Source: an uncultured Prevotellaceae bacterium
Lineage (GTDB): Bacteria; Bacteroidota; Bacteroidia; Bacteroidales; Bacteroidaceae
DNA: 64,000 nt
Reading direction: 5' to 3'
NCBI GenBank assembly: GCA_902761605.1
Contig: CACWLC010000004.1
Location: forward strand, 19,603-83,602
Below are positions 30,658-38,991 of this stretch, piece after piece. Both the position numbers and the translations under genes were made by a program. Numbering within the stretch: the stretch's first letter is position 1; each line of letters opens with the position of its first letter. The notes under the pieces were generated by a model that was given only the letters and a program-made list of their open reading frames with translations, was not told the origin of the DNA and searched no databases.

Positions 30658-33228
30658 ATGAAAAGAGCAATGAAAAAGCTATTTATCCTGCTGTTATTGT
30701 GCTCAGCAGCCAACTGTATCGTGGCGCAGAAGATTACCCGCAGCTATCAAGACCAGTCGCTCAGCCGAGTGCTTGAAGACCTGAATGCCGCCACCTCCCG
30801 CCATGAGATATCATTCGTATATAACGACCTCGAAGACTTCACCGTCACCTGCTCCTTCGAACGCCTCAGCCTCAACGATGCGCTGATGAAGGTCGTTGGC
30901 TTCTATCCCGTCCGCATTATCAGGGACGGCGACAAGTATTTCGTGGAGTGCACCCACAAGACGGAGCGCCACCTGAGGGGAACCCTCATCGACGAACAGG
31001 GCCAGCCTTTGGCCTTTGCCAATATTGCCGTCCTCAATCCTGCTGACTCCACTCTTCTCTCTGGTGGGGTCAGCAACGAGGCGGGCCAGTTTGTCGTTCC
31101 CTATGAGCAACACAAAATCCTCGTCCGCATCAGTTTTATCGGCTACAAGACCGTCTATAGTCTCTGCACCCAAGAGGATATGGGCATCATCCGGCTCCAG
31201 CGCGACAGTTATGTGGTGAAAGGAGTTGAGGTGAAAGGCAGCGTGCCGCAGTACAAAGCGATGACTGGCGGTATGACCGTTGAGGTGCAGAACTCCATAC
31301 TGAAAGACGTGGGCACAGCAGACGACCTGCTTTCGATGTTGCCCCGCGTAGAAGGTAGCGACGGCAAGTTCACCGTTTTTGCCAAAGGTGAGCCGGAAAT
31401 CTATATCAACAATAAGAAGGTACACGACTCGAAGGAACTGATGCAACTCAAATCCTCAGACATCAAGAGTGTGGATATCATCACATCGCCTGGTGCGAAG
31501 TACAATGCAGAGGTCAATGCAGTCATCCGCATTAAGACCATCAAGCGGCAAGACGATGGATTGAGCGTAGAGGCATATACCTATGGGAAGTACAACAAAT
31601 GGTGGACTAACTATGATGATTTCACCTTAAGATACCGTAGTGGCGGGTTGGAGATATTTGGCACAGGTTCTTTTAGAAATCACCATTATGCGGAAGACCC
31701 AGCTCTTTCTTCCGATCTCCTTTTCGACAACAAAACCATCCACATCGACCAGACAGCCCCAAATTCCGTATGGTTTACCTCTGTGTTTGGAAAGGCAGGG
31801 CTTAGTTACGACTTCGATGAAAATAATTCTATCGGAATGACATATAGCTGCTTTGGTGAACTTTACGGCGGCGGTTACTTGAACGGTACGCAAACCATCT
31901 ATAGTAATGGAAAGTTGGAGGGTGAAGTGAGCCAATGGATGAAGGTTGACCACAGGACGATACCCGACCATGATGCCAACATCTATTATGTAGGCAAGAT
32001 TGGCAAACTTGGCATTGACTTCAATGGTACTTGGCTCTGGCAGAAGTCCGTCAGCAGAGATGTAGAGACAGAAAGAAGTACAGAACTGGAAAACCGCGAC
32101 ATCCACAGCAATGCCGAAAACCGTAACCGGATGCTGGCTGCCAAACTCGTACTTTCCTATCCCGTGTGGAAAGGCGAACTAAGCGTTGGTTCTGAGACTA
32201 CCAGCACCCATAGCGACGGCATGAGTGAGAATTTAGAAGGTTGGGTGCCTGCATCCAAAACCCATATCAAAGAAAACAACCTGGCAGGTTTTGCTGAGTA
32301 CGAAGTGCAGCTAGGGCACTGGAGCCTCAATGCCGGACTGCGCTATGAGCACGTAAGTGCTGACTATGAGTCATATAGTATCCGCAGCGACATACAGCCA
32401 GAGCCGAGCCGAAGCTATAACGACCTTTTCCCTAACCTCTCTGCAGGTTGGCAAAAGGACAAGTGGGGACTGCAACTCAGTTACACCAAGCGCATCAACC
32501 GCCCCAGCTATCGCTCATTGAGCAACTACGTCCAATACGACAATCGTTATCAGGTAGAGGGCGGCAATCCTATGCTGCGGCCTGCCATCCGTCAAGACAT
32601 CGACTTCAGCGCCACCTACTCATGGCTCAGTTTCAATGCCGGTTTTGAACACTATAGCGACAAGATTCTAAACTTCAGCAGATTCTATCAACAGGGCAGA
32701 GACATCATCATGTGGCGCAACGAAAACTTCGACCACTTCAACTGCTGCCATGCCTCGATAGTAGCCTCACCTAAATGGGGCATCTATACCCCGACGCTTA
32801 CCCTCGGCTACTTCCAGCAGTTCTTCAATGTAAGGCAATACGGCATTGATCATAGTCTCACCAAACCTGAGTGGAGCATCAACCTGCGCAACTGGCTGAA
32901 ATTGGGAAAGACTGCTAAGGCGATGGTCTATATCCACTACGCCACAACTCATGACTATGGCTTCAGCCGCCAACATTATGAGTTCAACGTGAATGCCCGT
33001 CTGCAGAAGACTTTCATGAAAGGTCAACTAACGGCAGTACTCTCTGCCAACGATATTTTCCGCACGCTCCGTGACAAATGGGAGGGCTACTATCCTGTTG
33101 AGGTTCTGACCCGCGATGCCTACCAATATTACAGAGATATCGGCATATCACTACAATACAACTTCAACCAGAAGCGCTCGAAGTACAAAGGCACAGGCGC
33201 TGGTAACGATGAGAAGAGCCGACTTTAA
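30658..33228 (+). CDS. STN-type TonB-dependent outer-membrane receptor
   Basis: 856 residues: signal peptide (about 1-24), STN signalling domain (about 25-98: RSYQDQSLSRVLEDLNA...FTVTCSFERLSLNDALMKV), carboxypeptidase-regulatory sandwich (about 105-185), plug (about 190-300: YINNKKVHDSKELMQLKSSDIKSVDIITSPGAKY) and a long barrel of the OMP_b-brl_3 type. The STN domain and the sigma/anti-sigma genes directly upstream make this a FecIRA-like trans-envelope system. The barrel ends in a basic, non-aromatic tail (KSRL), unusual for BAM recognition, though many Bacteroidota receptors share it. Substrate unknown; no SusD partner is present. Confidence 0.9.
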   Translation: MKRAMKKLFILLLLCSAANCIVAQKITRSYQDQSLSRVLEDLNAATSRHEISFVYNDLEDFTVTCSFERLSLNDALMKVVGFYPVRIIRDGDKYFVECTHKTERHLRGTLIDEQGQPLAFANIAVLNPADSTLLSGGVSNEAGQFVVPYEQHKILVRISFIGYKTVYSLCTQEDMGIIRLQRDSYVVKGVEVKGSVPQYKAMTGGMTVEVQNSILKDVGTADDLLSMLPRVEGSDGKFTVFAKGEPEIYINNKKVHDSKELMQLKSSDIKSVDIITSPGAKYNAEVNAVIRIKTIKRQDDGLSVEAYTYGKYNKWWTNYDDFTLRYRSGGLEIFGTGSFRNHHYAEDPALSSDLLFDNKTIHIDQTAPNSVWFTSVFGKAGLSYDFDENNSIGMTYSCFGELYGGGYLNGTQTIYSNGKLEGEVSQWMKVDHRTIPDHDANIYYVGKIGKLGIDFNGTWLWQKSVSRDVETERSTELENRDIHSNAENRNRMLAAKLVLSYPVWKGELSVGSETTSTHSDGMSENLEGWVPASKTHIKENNLAGFAEYEVQLGHWSLNAGLRYEHVSADYESYSIRSDIQPEPSRSYNDLFPNLSAGWQKDKWGLQLSYTKRINRPSYRSLSNYVQYDNRYQVEGGNPMLRPAIRQDIDFSATYSWLSFNAGFEHYSDKILNFSRFYQQGRDIIMWRNENFDHFNCCHASIVASPKWGIYTPTLTLGYFQQFFNVRQYGIDHSLTKPEWSINLRNWLKLGKTAKAMVYIHYATTHDYGFSRQHYEFNVNARLQKTFMKGQLTAVLSANDIFRTLRDKWEGYYPVEVLTRDAYQYYRDIGISLQYNFNQKRSKYKGTGAGNDEKSRL

Positions 33229-33776
33229 TCATTCGCTCTCCACACTTTCCAGTCGCTGATTTCTTTGGTGAGTCGTCCTACAGCCTGTTCGCAATCTTCC
33301 GGATAAGCCAAAGTCTGGATAAACCACAGTTTCCGGTGTTGTACGAACTTGGCATAGTATCGGCGGCTCGTTATCCGTCCGTCATCACCATGTATATGCC
33401 CTGAGAGAATGAACCAGCCGTCACCTTTCTGCTGGTAAGTGGCATGAAGTTCTGATGCGTATTTTTCCATCGCTTGGTTGACGGACATGTTCCCAGGATT
33501 CTGCTCCACGAATGCCGTCTGCACTATCTCCGTGCTGTCCTGCCAGAAGCTGAACCTGCAGTTTCCCTTTTCCATCAGCGAGTCGTCGGTCTGCTCAAAA
33601 AATGATGGGTAGCGTATGGTGTAATCATAGGTCTCGTCGTGATACTCTTTCATAAGAGTGAGCCTCATGGCTCGTTCCAGTTTCTGCATCAACGGCATCT
33701 CCTCCTTCTCATGGACTGACACCCATATCATTACAGCTATGAACACCAACATCGATAGAAATAGAAATCTCTTCAT
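33225..33776 (-). CDS. Membrane-anchored periplasmic protein of unknown function
   Basis: 183 residues from ATG 33776, chosen because the longer frame crosses the promoter. One N-terminal helix (about 3-20) and then a soluble mixed domain (YDYTIRYPSFF... RRYYAKFVQHRKLWFIQTLAYP) that resembles PsbP/DcrB-like lipoproteins in feel, though I cannot assign a family. Its promoter carries the AAATGTCAG direct repeat shared with the GT117 gene and the receptor gene at 43481, and its leader and first codons (ATGAAGAGATTTCT) match those of the 43481 gene. The stop overlaps the convergent receptor gene by 4 bp. Confidence 0.75.
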   Translation of the reverse strand: MKRFLFLSMLVFIAVMIWVSVHEKEEMPLMQKLERAMRLTLMKEYHDETYDYTIRYPSFFEQTDDSLMEKGNCRFSFWQDSTEIVQTAFVEQNPGNMSVNQAMEKYASELHATYQQKGDGWFILSGHIHGDDGRITSRRYYAKFVQHRKLWFIQTLAYPEDCEQAVGRLTKEISDWKVWRAND

Positions 33777-33795
33777 ACTGCGATATTTTTTGCTG

Positions 33796-33855
33796 CAAAG
33801 GTATGAAGAGATTCTTATATCGCAGAGAATTATGACTGACATTTGTCTGACATTT
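33796..33855 (-). promoter_or_regulatory. AAATGTCAG direct-repeat promoter, site A
   Basis: On the minus strand AAATGTCAG-AC-AAATGTCAG (33855-33836), 32 nt, TACCTTTG (33803-33796). No TTTG/TTG box lies 19-21 nt before the -7 box, so an activator seems required. The -7 region and start codon are joined by an 11-bp inverted repeat (ATCTCTTCATA at 33812-33802, TATGAAGAGAT at 33777-33767). Confidence 0.75.
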
Positions 33856-33941
33856 AGGTGGCTTTATATAAGATAAGGTATATTATTTGTTAAAAAAGAA
33901 GGAAAAAGACAAAACTGTTCACGTACTTAGGATTCTTTTTG

Positions 33942-33949
33942 TAATTTTG
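33942..33949 (+). promoter_or_regulatory. -7 box of the second winged-helix regulator
   Basis: TAATTTTG, 5 nt before ATG 33954, so the transcript is probably leaderless. No clear -33 partner. Direct-repeat site A lies about 90 bp upstream on the other strand. Confidence 0.5.
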
Positions 33950-33953
33950 CCGT

Positions 33954-34640
33954 ATGAAACAGAGATACGCCGTCATAGTGCTTTTTGCACTGATTATCGC
34001 GTCGAGCCTGACGAGTTTGGGGAGCTATAGTGCTACCGAAAGGTTGGTGAGTGAGGATATGGACAGGGCGTTGGCCCTGGCTTTGGAGGAACAGCAGAGT
34101 GATGTGATCAGTCAGGACACCATCCGCACGTTTAACAACCACTTGCAGATAGCAGAGTTGCGAGGCAAGGCAACGTTGGCTGTCGACACCCGAGGGCGCC
34201 AGTTCAAGGCATACGCCCACTGCTCTGAGGCCACCATCTTCAGTCTGTCAGACCAAAGACCGGCAACTATTCTTTGGGCACTGACGATAGGTTGGGGCAT
34301 GTTCTGTTTCTATCGCAGAAAGAGGTATGAGCCGCTATTGGCGGGCATGACTCATTATGGCGGATTGCGATTTTCTGAATCGGAAAGTCGATTCTATGCC
34401 GAGGATGGTCACCAAGTTCAGCTTACCCCCATGCAGCACCAGCTGATGGAGATGTTCTTTCAGTCGCCCTCGCACTCGCTGACAAAATCAGAAATCTGCG
34501 ATGCCCTCTGGCCCAAGAAACCCGATGCCAGCGAGACGCTCTACACACTTATCAAGAGGTTGAAGCCCGTCATTGAACAACATTCTGACTTGAAAATCGA
34601 GTCTGACAGAGGAAAGGCCTACGAGCTAAAAATCAGATAG
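33954..34640 (+). CDS. Membrane-anchored OmpR-type winged-helix regulator, copy 2
   Basis: 228 residues with the same plan as copy 1 (27593-28285): helix 5-23, periplasmic domain 24-102, helix 103-120, RRKR, and a C-terminal OmpR/PhoB-type winged helix (about 150-226). OmpR-type domains bind direct repeats with about 10-11 bp phase, and the two AAATGTCAG repeat sites A (33836-33855) and B (34658-34677) flank this gene, so it is the best candidate for their activator. The periplasmic domain is as conserved between copies as the DNA-binding end, hinting at a shared signal. It lies 100 bp before the GT117 gene. Confidence 0.9.
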   Translation: MKQRYAVIVLFALIIASSLTSLGSYSATERLVSEDMDRALALALEEQQSDVISQDTIRTFNNHLQIAELRGKATLAVDTRGRQFKAYAHCSEATIFSLSDQRPATILWALTIGWGMFCFYRRKRYEPLLAGMTHYGGLRFSESESRFYAEDGHQVQLTPMQHQLMEMFFQSPSHSLTKSEICDALWPKKPDASETLYTLIKRLKPVIEQHSDLKIESDRGKAYELKIR

Positions 34641-34657
34641 TTAGTAGTCTGACAGAC

Positions 34658-34717
34658 AAATGTCAGGGAAATGTCAGACAGTTTTTTCAAAGCTTTCGTT
34701 ATTTGTTGCTACCTTCG
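34658..34717 (+). promoter_or_regulatory. AAATGTCAG direct-repeat promoter, site B
   Basis: AAATGTCAG-GG-AAATGTCAG (34658-34677), 32 nt, TACCTTCG (34710-34717; one mismatch to TAnnTTTG). No -33 box. An 8-bp inverted repeat TTTGTTGC (34702-34709)/GCAACAAA (34743-34750) brackets the -7 box and start codon. Confidence 0.72.
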
Positions 34718-34740
34718 CCGAAAAAATCAAGCGAAGCATT

Positions 34741-37593
34741 ATGCAACAAACAACATTCCAAAAAATCAACACCTGTATGGCGTGGCTCATGTTTGCCATC
34801 GCCGCTATCGTCTACGGACTGACCATCGAGCCGACAGCCAGCCTGTGGGACTGTCCAGAATTTATTGCCTGTGGCTACAAACTGGAAATCGGTCACCCGC
34901 CTGGTGCGCCTATTTTCATGCTGGTAGCTAACCTTTTCTCTCAGTTTGCCAGCGACACGACTCATGTTGCGATGATGGTCAATCTGCTGTCAGCGCTCTT
35001 GAGCGCAGGCTGTATCTTCTTCCTATTTCTCACTATCACGCATTTAAGTGAAAAGGTAATAGTGAATAGTGAAAAATCCCTTCAACAGGTCATCACTATC
35101 GAAGCCTGTGGCGTTGTAGGTGCACTGGCCTATACCTTCAGCGACACCTTTTGGTTCTCGGCTGTTGAAGCAGAAGTCTACGCTTTCTCCAGTTTCCTGA
35201 CGGCTCTGATGTTCTGGCTGATACTGAAATGGGAAGACCGACAGGAGGATCGCTGGATTATATTAATAGCATATATTACCGGCCTTTCCATTGGTGTCCA
35301 TTTACTCTGTCTGCTTTGCCTGCCCGCTATGTCATTCGTGGTCTATTTCCGTCAGGCCAAGCGTGTCACAACTATGGGTATACTGAAGACATTGGCGGCA
35401 GGAGGCTTGCTTGTTGGCTTTATCCTCTATGGACTTATTCCCGGCATCGTCAAGATGGGCGGCTGGGCGGAACTGCTATTTACCAACCTGTTGGGTTGCC
35501 CCTACAACACAGGACTCATCATATACATCATCCTGCTGACAGCGTCGATCATTATAGCCTATTATAAGGTAAAACGGAGGATACTTAAATTGTCGCTGGC
35601 CTGCATCATGATGATACTGGCAGGATATAGCAGTTATGGCGTTATCTTTATCCGCGCCAATGCCAATACGCCGATGTGTGAGAATGCACCAGGCAACATT
35701 TTCGCCTTGGGCAGCTATCTGAACCGCGAACAATATGGAGATACTCCGCTCCTTTACGGCCCTGCATATTGCAGCGAACTGGACCGTGAACCCGAAGGTG
35801 AGTATTTGGTTCCTAAGCACGAGGAAGGAAAGGCTATTTACCGTCCCTCTGCTGATTCTACTAAACAGGAATACGAGTTGGTTCGTCACGACATCAAATA
35901 TCTGTATAAGGAAAATATGCTTTTTCCTCGTATGCACTCTGGGCGGCATACCAAGGCCTATGAGGATTGGATGGGTGGAGTCAGGAAGGAAGGGAATCTG
36001 CCCACCTTTGCCGAGAACCTGCGCTTCTTCATCTCCTATCAGGTAAACTTTATGTACTGGCGCTATTTCCTGTGGAACTTCGTGGGACGACAGAACAATA
36101 TCCAAGGACATGGCGAGGTGGAACATGGCAACTGGATTACGGGCATCAGGTGGATTGACGACTGGCTGTTGGGCTGCGACACATCGAAATTGCCGTCAGA
36201 CCTGGCAGAGAACAAAGGGCGTAACGTGTTCTATGCCTTGCCGCTACTGCTTGGGCTGGCAGGCATCTTCTGGCAATGGCGGCGAGGGAGCGAGGGCAGA
36301 CAGCAAATATGGATTGTCACGCTGCTGTTTGTGATGACCGGCCTTGCCATCGTGGTCTATCTCAACCAGACACCACTCCAGCCTCGCGAGCGTGACTATG
36401 CCTACGCCGGCTCCTTCTATGCCTTTGCCATTTGGATAGGGCTGGGGGCGGGACTAATCAGTGAAAAGTTAAGAGTGAAGAGTGAAAAATTTGCTACCGC
36501 TGTTACAGCTATTGTTTGTACTCTCTGTCTGGCGGTTCCCCTACAGATGGCATCGCAGACATGGGACGACCACGACCGTTCAGACCGTTACACCTGTCGC
36601 GACTTCGGTGCAAACTATCTGATGACAATGCAGGACGAAGGCAACCCTATCATCCTGACGAATGGCGATAACGACACGTTCCCGCTATGGTATAATCAAG
36701 AGGTGGAGGGCGTACGTACCGATACCCGCGACGTCAATATGGAATACCTGCAAACCGACTGGTATATCGACCAGATGAAACGTCCTGCCTACGACTCCCC
36801 GGCATTGCCCATCAGCTTAAAACACGAGGACTACCAAGAGGGCCGGCTTGAATATCTGCCAATCAGTACCGATAGTCTGACTATTGGGTCTGGGAAAGAC
36901 GAGATGGTCATACGATTCAAAGGAAAGCAGGGACTCTATAAGAACGAGCTGATGGTACTGGAGATGCTGTCGCACGCTGACTGGAGCCGTCCCGTCTACA
37001 TGTCTATCAACTCCGGAGGAAACTATCTGTCGTTCCTCGAAGACCATCTGGTGCTGGAAGGTCTCGCCTACCGTATATCGCCACAAGCTAAAGGTAAGCA
37101 GGTGGACGTGGAACGGCTGTACGACAACATCATGCATCGCTTCCGTTATGGTAACCTGAAGGCTCAGGGAATCTATGTGGATGAAGACGTGAAGCGCCTG
37201 ACCAATACGCATCAGCTCATTATGGGCATACTCATCGACTCGCTGCTACAGCAAGACGACACCAAGCGGGCATTGGCCGTCTGCCGGAAGTGGCAGCAGG
37301 AGATGCCATGCGAAAACGTTCCTTATACAGATGCCGCCCTTTCTATGGCACGTTGCTATTATCAGACCAATCACCCCAAACAGGGTAACGAAATCGTCAA
37401 TAGTCTGCTGCGCCGTTCTGAAGAGTGGCTTTCGTGGATAGAGACCATTAATCCCTCACGTCGCTTAGGCTCTCAGTACTCCCAGCTCACATGGATGCAA
37501 ACCATGCAGCAGGCCCTGTCAATGGCGGTAGAATTTGAAAGAAACGAAATCTATAATCAATATATCAAACAATATGAAAACTACATCAAATAA
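34741..37593 (+). CDS. GT117 family membrane glycosyltransferase (DUF2723)
   Basis: 950 residues from ATG 34741. The N-terminal half has about a dozen membrane helices and begins with the DUF2723 signature (EPTASLWDCPEFIACGYKLEIGHPPGAP, residues about 31-58), in which the Asp/Glu pair resembles the GT-C catalytic loop of protein O-mannosyltransferases. The C-terminal half is largely periplasmic and ends in helical repeats. Members are classed as glycosyltransferase family 117, probably glycosylating envelope proteins. Two in-frame GTGAA-type repeats add SEKVIVNSEKS and SEKLRVKSEK to loops. It is driven by site B and overlaps the DUF3098 gene by 20 bp. Confidence 0.9.
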   Translation: MQQTTFQKINTCMAWLMFAIAAIVYGLTIEPTASLWDCPEFIACGYKLEIGHPPGAPIFMLVANLFSQFASDTTHVAMMVNLLSALLSAGCIFFLFLTITHLSEKVIVNSEKSLQQVITIEACGVVGALAYTFSDTFWFSAVEAEVYAFSSFLTALMFWLILKWEDRQEDRWIILIAYITGLSIGVHLLCLLCLPAMSFVVYFRQAKRVTTMGILKTLAAGGLLVGFILYGLIPGIVKMGGWAELLFTNLLGCPYNTGLIIYIILLTASIIIAYYKVKRRILKLSLACIMMILAGYSSYGVIFIRANANTPMCENAPGNIFALGSYLNREQYGDTPLLYGPAYCSELDREPEGEYLVPKHEEGKAIYRPSADSTKQEYELVRHDIKYLYKENMLFPRMHSGRHTKAYEDWMGGVRKEGNLPTFAENLRFFISYQVNFMYWRYFLWNFVGRQNNIQGHGEVEHGNWITGIRWIDDWLLGCDTSKLPSDLAENKGRNVFYALPLLLGLAGIFWQWRRGSEGRQQIWIVTLLFVMTGLAIVVYLNQTPLQPRERDYAYAGSFYAFAIWIGLGAGLISEKLRVKSEKFATAVTAIVCTLCLAVPLQMASQTWDDHDRSDRYTCRDFGANYLMTMQDEGNPIILTNGDNDTFPLWYNQEVEGVRTDTRDVNMEYLQTDWYIDQMKRPAYDSPALPISLKHEDYQEGRLEYLPISTDSLTIGSGKDEMVIRFKGKQGLYKNELMVLEMLSHADWSRPVYMSINSGGNYLSFLEDHLVLEGLAYRISPQAKGKQVDVERLYDNIMHRFRYGNLKAQGIYVDEDVKRLTNTHQLIMGILIDSLLQQDDTKRALAVCRKWQQEMPCENVPYTDAALSMARCYYQTNHPKQGNEIVNSLLRRSEEWLSWIETINPSRRLGSQYSQLTWMQTMQQALSMAVEFERNEIYNQYIKQYENYIK
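35047..35076 (+). repeat. GTGAA-type dispersed repeat, copy 2
   Basis: AGTGAAAAGGTAATAG then TGAATAGTGAAAAA. It is in frame in the GT117 gene and encodes SEKVIVNSEK, a charged insertion between two membrane helices. Confidence 0.6.
36460..36490 (+). repeat. GTGAA-type dispersed repeat, copy 3
   Basis: AGTGAAAAGTTAAGAG then TGAAGAGTGAAAAAT. It is in frame in the GT117 gene and encodes SEKLRVKSEKF just before the last membrane helix. Confidence 0.6.
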
Positions 37594-37771
37594 GTATTTC
37601 ATTGCATCTTGTGTTCTTATCGTCGCAGGCTATATCCTGATGTCCGGGCCAGGAAGCACAGAACAGTCTTTCAATCCCGACATCTTCTCTGCCCGAAGAA
37701 TAGTCATCGCGCCCATGTTGTGTCTGGCGGGATATCTCCTGGTAATAATCGGAATCCTATACAAGAAGTAA
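37574..37771 (+). CDS. DUF3098 family small membrane protein
   Basis: 65 residues with two membrane helices (about 8-24 and 44-62) and the DUF3098 core ILMSGPGSTEQSFNPDIFSARRI between them. The family is small, restricted to Bacteroidota and usually placed near cell-envelope or division genes. The ATG at 37574 lies inside the end of the GT117 gene (20-bp overlap), so the pair is co-translated. Confidence 0.88.
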   Translation: MKTTSNKYFIASCVLIVAGYILMSGPGSTEQSFNPDIFSARRIVIAPMLCLAGYLLVIIGILYKK

Positions 37772-37849
37772 AAAAATTGCGAAGGGGGCGGGATATTGTC
37801 GGGAAACTGTCGTATAATAAGTAGAAGAAGCAAATTAGTAACATCGAAA

Positions 37850-38398
37850 GTGAAGACAGACGGGCAGATTGTGGAAGCCGTGAAAGGCGGTCGGCGGAAA
37901 GGACATTACCTGATGGTCGACCGCTACGGACAGGAAGTTTTTGCGATGATAGCGAGAATGGTATCCGATATGATGGATGCCGAGGAACTGACGCAAGACA
38001 CCTTCCTCCGCGCCTTCAGCCACATTGACAGTTACGACCCGCAACGGGCCTCACTTGGAACCTGGCTATGCCGCATTGCCTATCGTCTGACGCTTGACTT
38101 CATGAAGCGCCGCCGCCCGCTCATCATTCCGATTGAAGACCGCGAAGTTTGGCAGACAGACATCAGCGACAAGCAGTTGGAAGATGAACTGTCCACAGGC
38201 AGCGAGGAGCGGATAGAGAGACTGGAACTGCTTGTGGATGACCTGCCGCCCGACGAACGTCTGCTACTCACGCTCCACTATTTCGAGAATCGCAAACTTG
38301 ACGAATGTGCGTTCATCATGGACACTACACCTCACGCATTGGCTAACCGCCTCTACCGAATCCGCAAGAAACTCTACAAACAACTTCAGAAGATATGA
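37850..38398 (+). CDS. ECF sigma factor (RpoE/SigW type)
   Basis: 182 residues if started at GTG 37850 (VKTDGQIVEAVKGG); the frame extends upstream to a TTG at 37796. Region 2 (about 20-85: MVDRYGQEVFAMIARMVSDMMDAEELTQDTFLRAFSHI) and region 4 (about 128-180: LPPDERLLLTLHYFENRKLDECAFIMDTTPHALANRLYRIRKKL) are complete. Overlaps the next gene by ATGA; that gene is a one-helix protein in the position of an anti-sigma factor. No promoter of its own is obvious, so it may be transcribed from site B with GT117 and DUF3098. Confidence 0.9.
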   Translation: MKTDGQIVEAVKGGRRKGHYLMVDRYGQEVFAMIARMVSDMMDAEELTQDTFLRAFSHIDSYDPQRASLGTWLCRIAYRLTLDFMKRRRPLIIPIEDREVWQTDISDKQLEDELSTGSEERIERLELLVDDLPPDERLLLTLHYFENRKLDECAFIMDTTPHALANRLYRIRKKLYKQLQKI

Positions 38399-38991
38399 CA
38401 ACGTATAAAGATACCGACCTCCGCGAAGCCCTCCGTCGCAAATATGCCGACACACCGCAACTACCTGCCGACTTCATGCAGCGGATGCACCATGCTACGG
38501 AAAAGCAGATGTCGAAGAAATGGATAAATAAAGCCTCGGCAGTCTTAGCTGTTGCTGCATCTGTTGCACTTGTGATGCTGCTTGTATGGCCAAAGACGGT
38601 CAGGAAGCAGAATGTGATAGAAAAGCAAATTGCTGCTATCAATCCCATTGTCATTGAAGATTTATTGCCCGACTCTGCCGCTTCAACCATCGAAGAACCC
38701 ACAACGACGGCTACAGTGAAGCATCAAGCAAAAACTGCTACTGTTCGTGCAGTCGGATCTGTATCCATATCTCCTGCCGACAGTTTAGACTATTATATCA
38801 GCAAAATAGAACGTGAACTGGCTGAGGTAGACGACAGCCTCTATATTGAACGTATTCAGCGGGTGATGAAGGCAGACGAGCGACTGCAGCGTATCGTTAA
38901 CAACTACATCATGCATGAGTTGCATAAGGAGGGTGCTCCACACCAAGCCAATAATATTAATCCCGTAAATTCGAACGAAGATGAAGAATAG
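38395..38991 (+). CDS. Single-helix membrane protein, candidate anti-sigma factor
   Basis: 198 residues: a basic cytosolic N-terminus (1-46; LREALRRKYADTPQLPADFMQRMHH), one membrane helix (about 47-66), then a periplasmic tail rich in Thr/Ala and acidic residues with a helical end. It matches no named anti-sigma family that I recognise. Its ATGA coupling to the ECF gene and its topology make anti-sigma activity likely. The next gene overlaps by 11 bp. Confidence 0.78.
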   Translation: MTTYKDTDLREALRRKYADTPQLPADFMQRMHHATEKQMSKKWINKASAVLAVAASVALVMLLVWPKTVRKQNVIEKQIAAINPIVIEDLLPDSAASTIEEPTTTATVKHQAKTATVRAVGSVSISPADSLDYYISKIERELAEVDDSLYIERIQRVMKADERLQRIVNNYIMHELHKEGAPHQANNINPVNSNEDEE

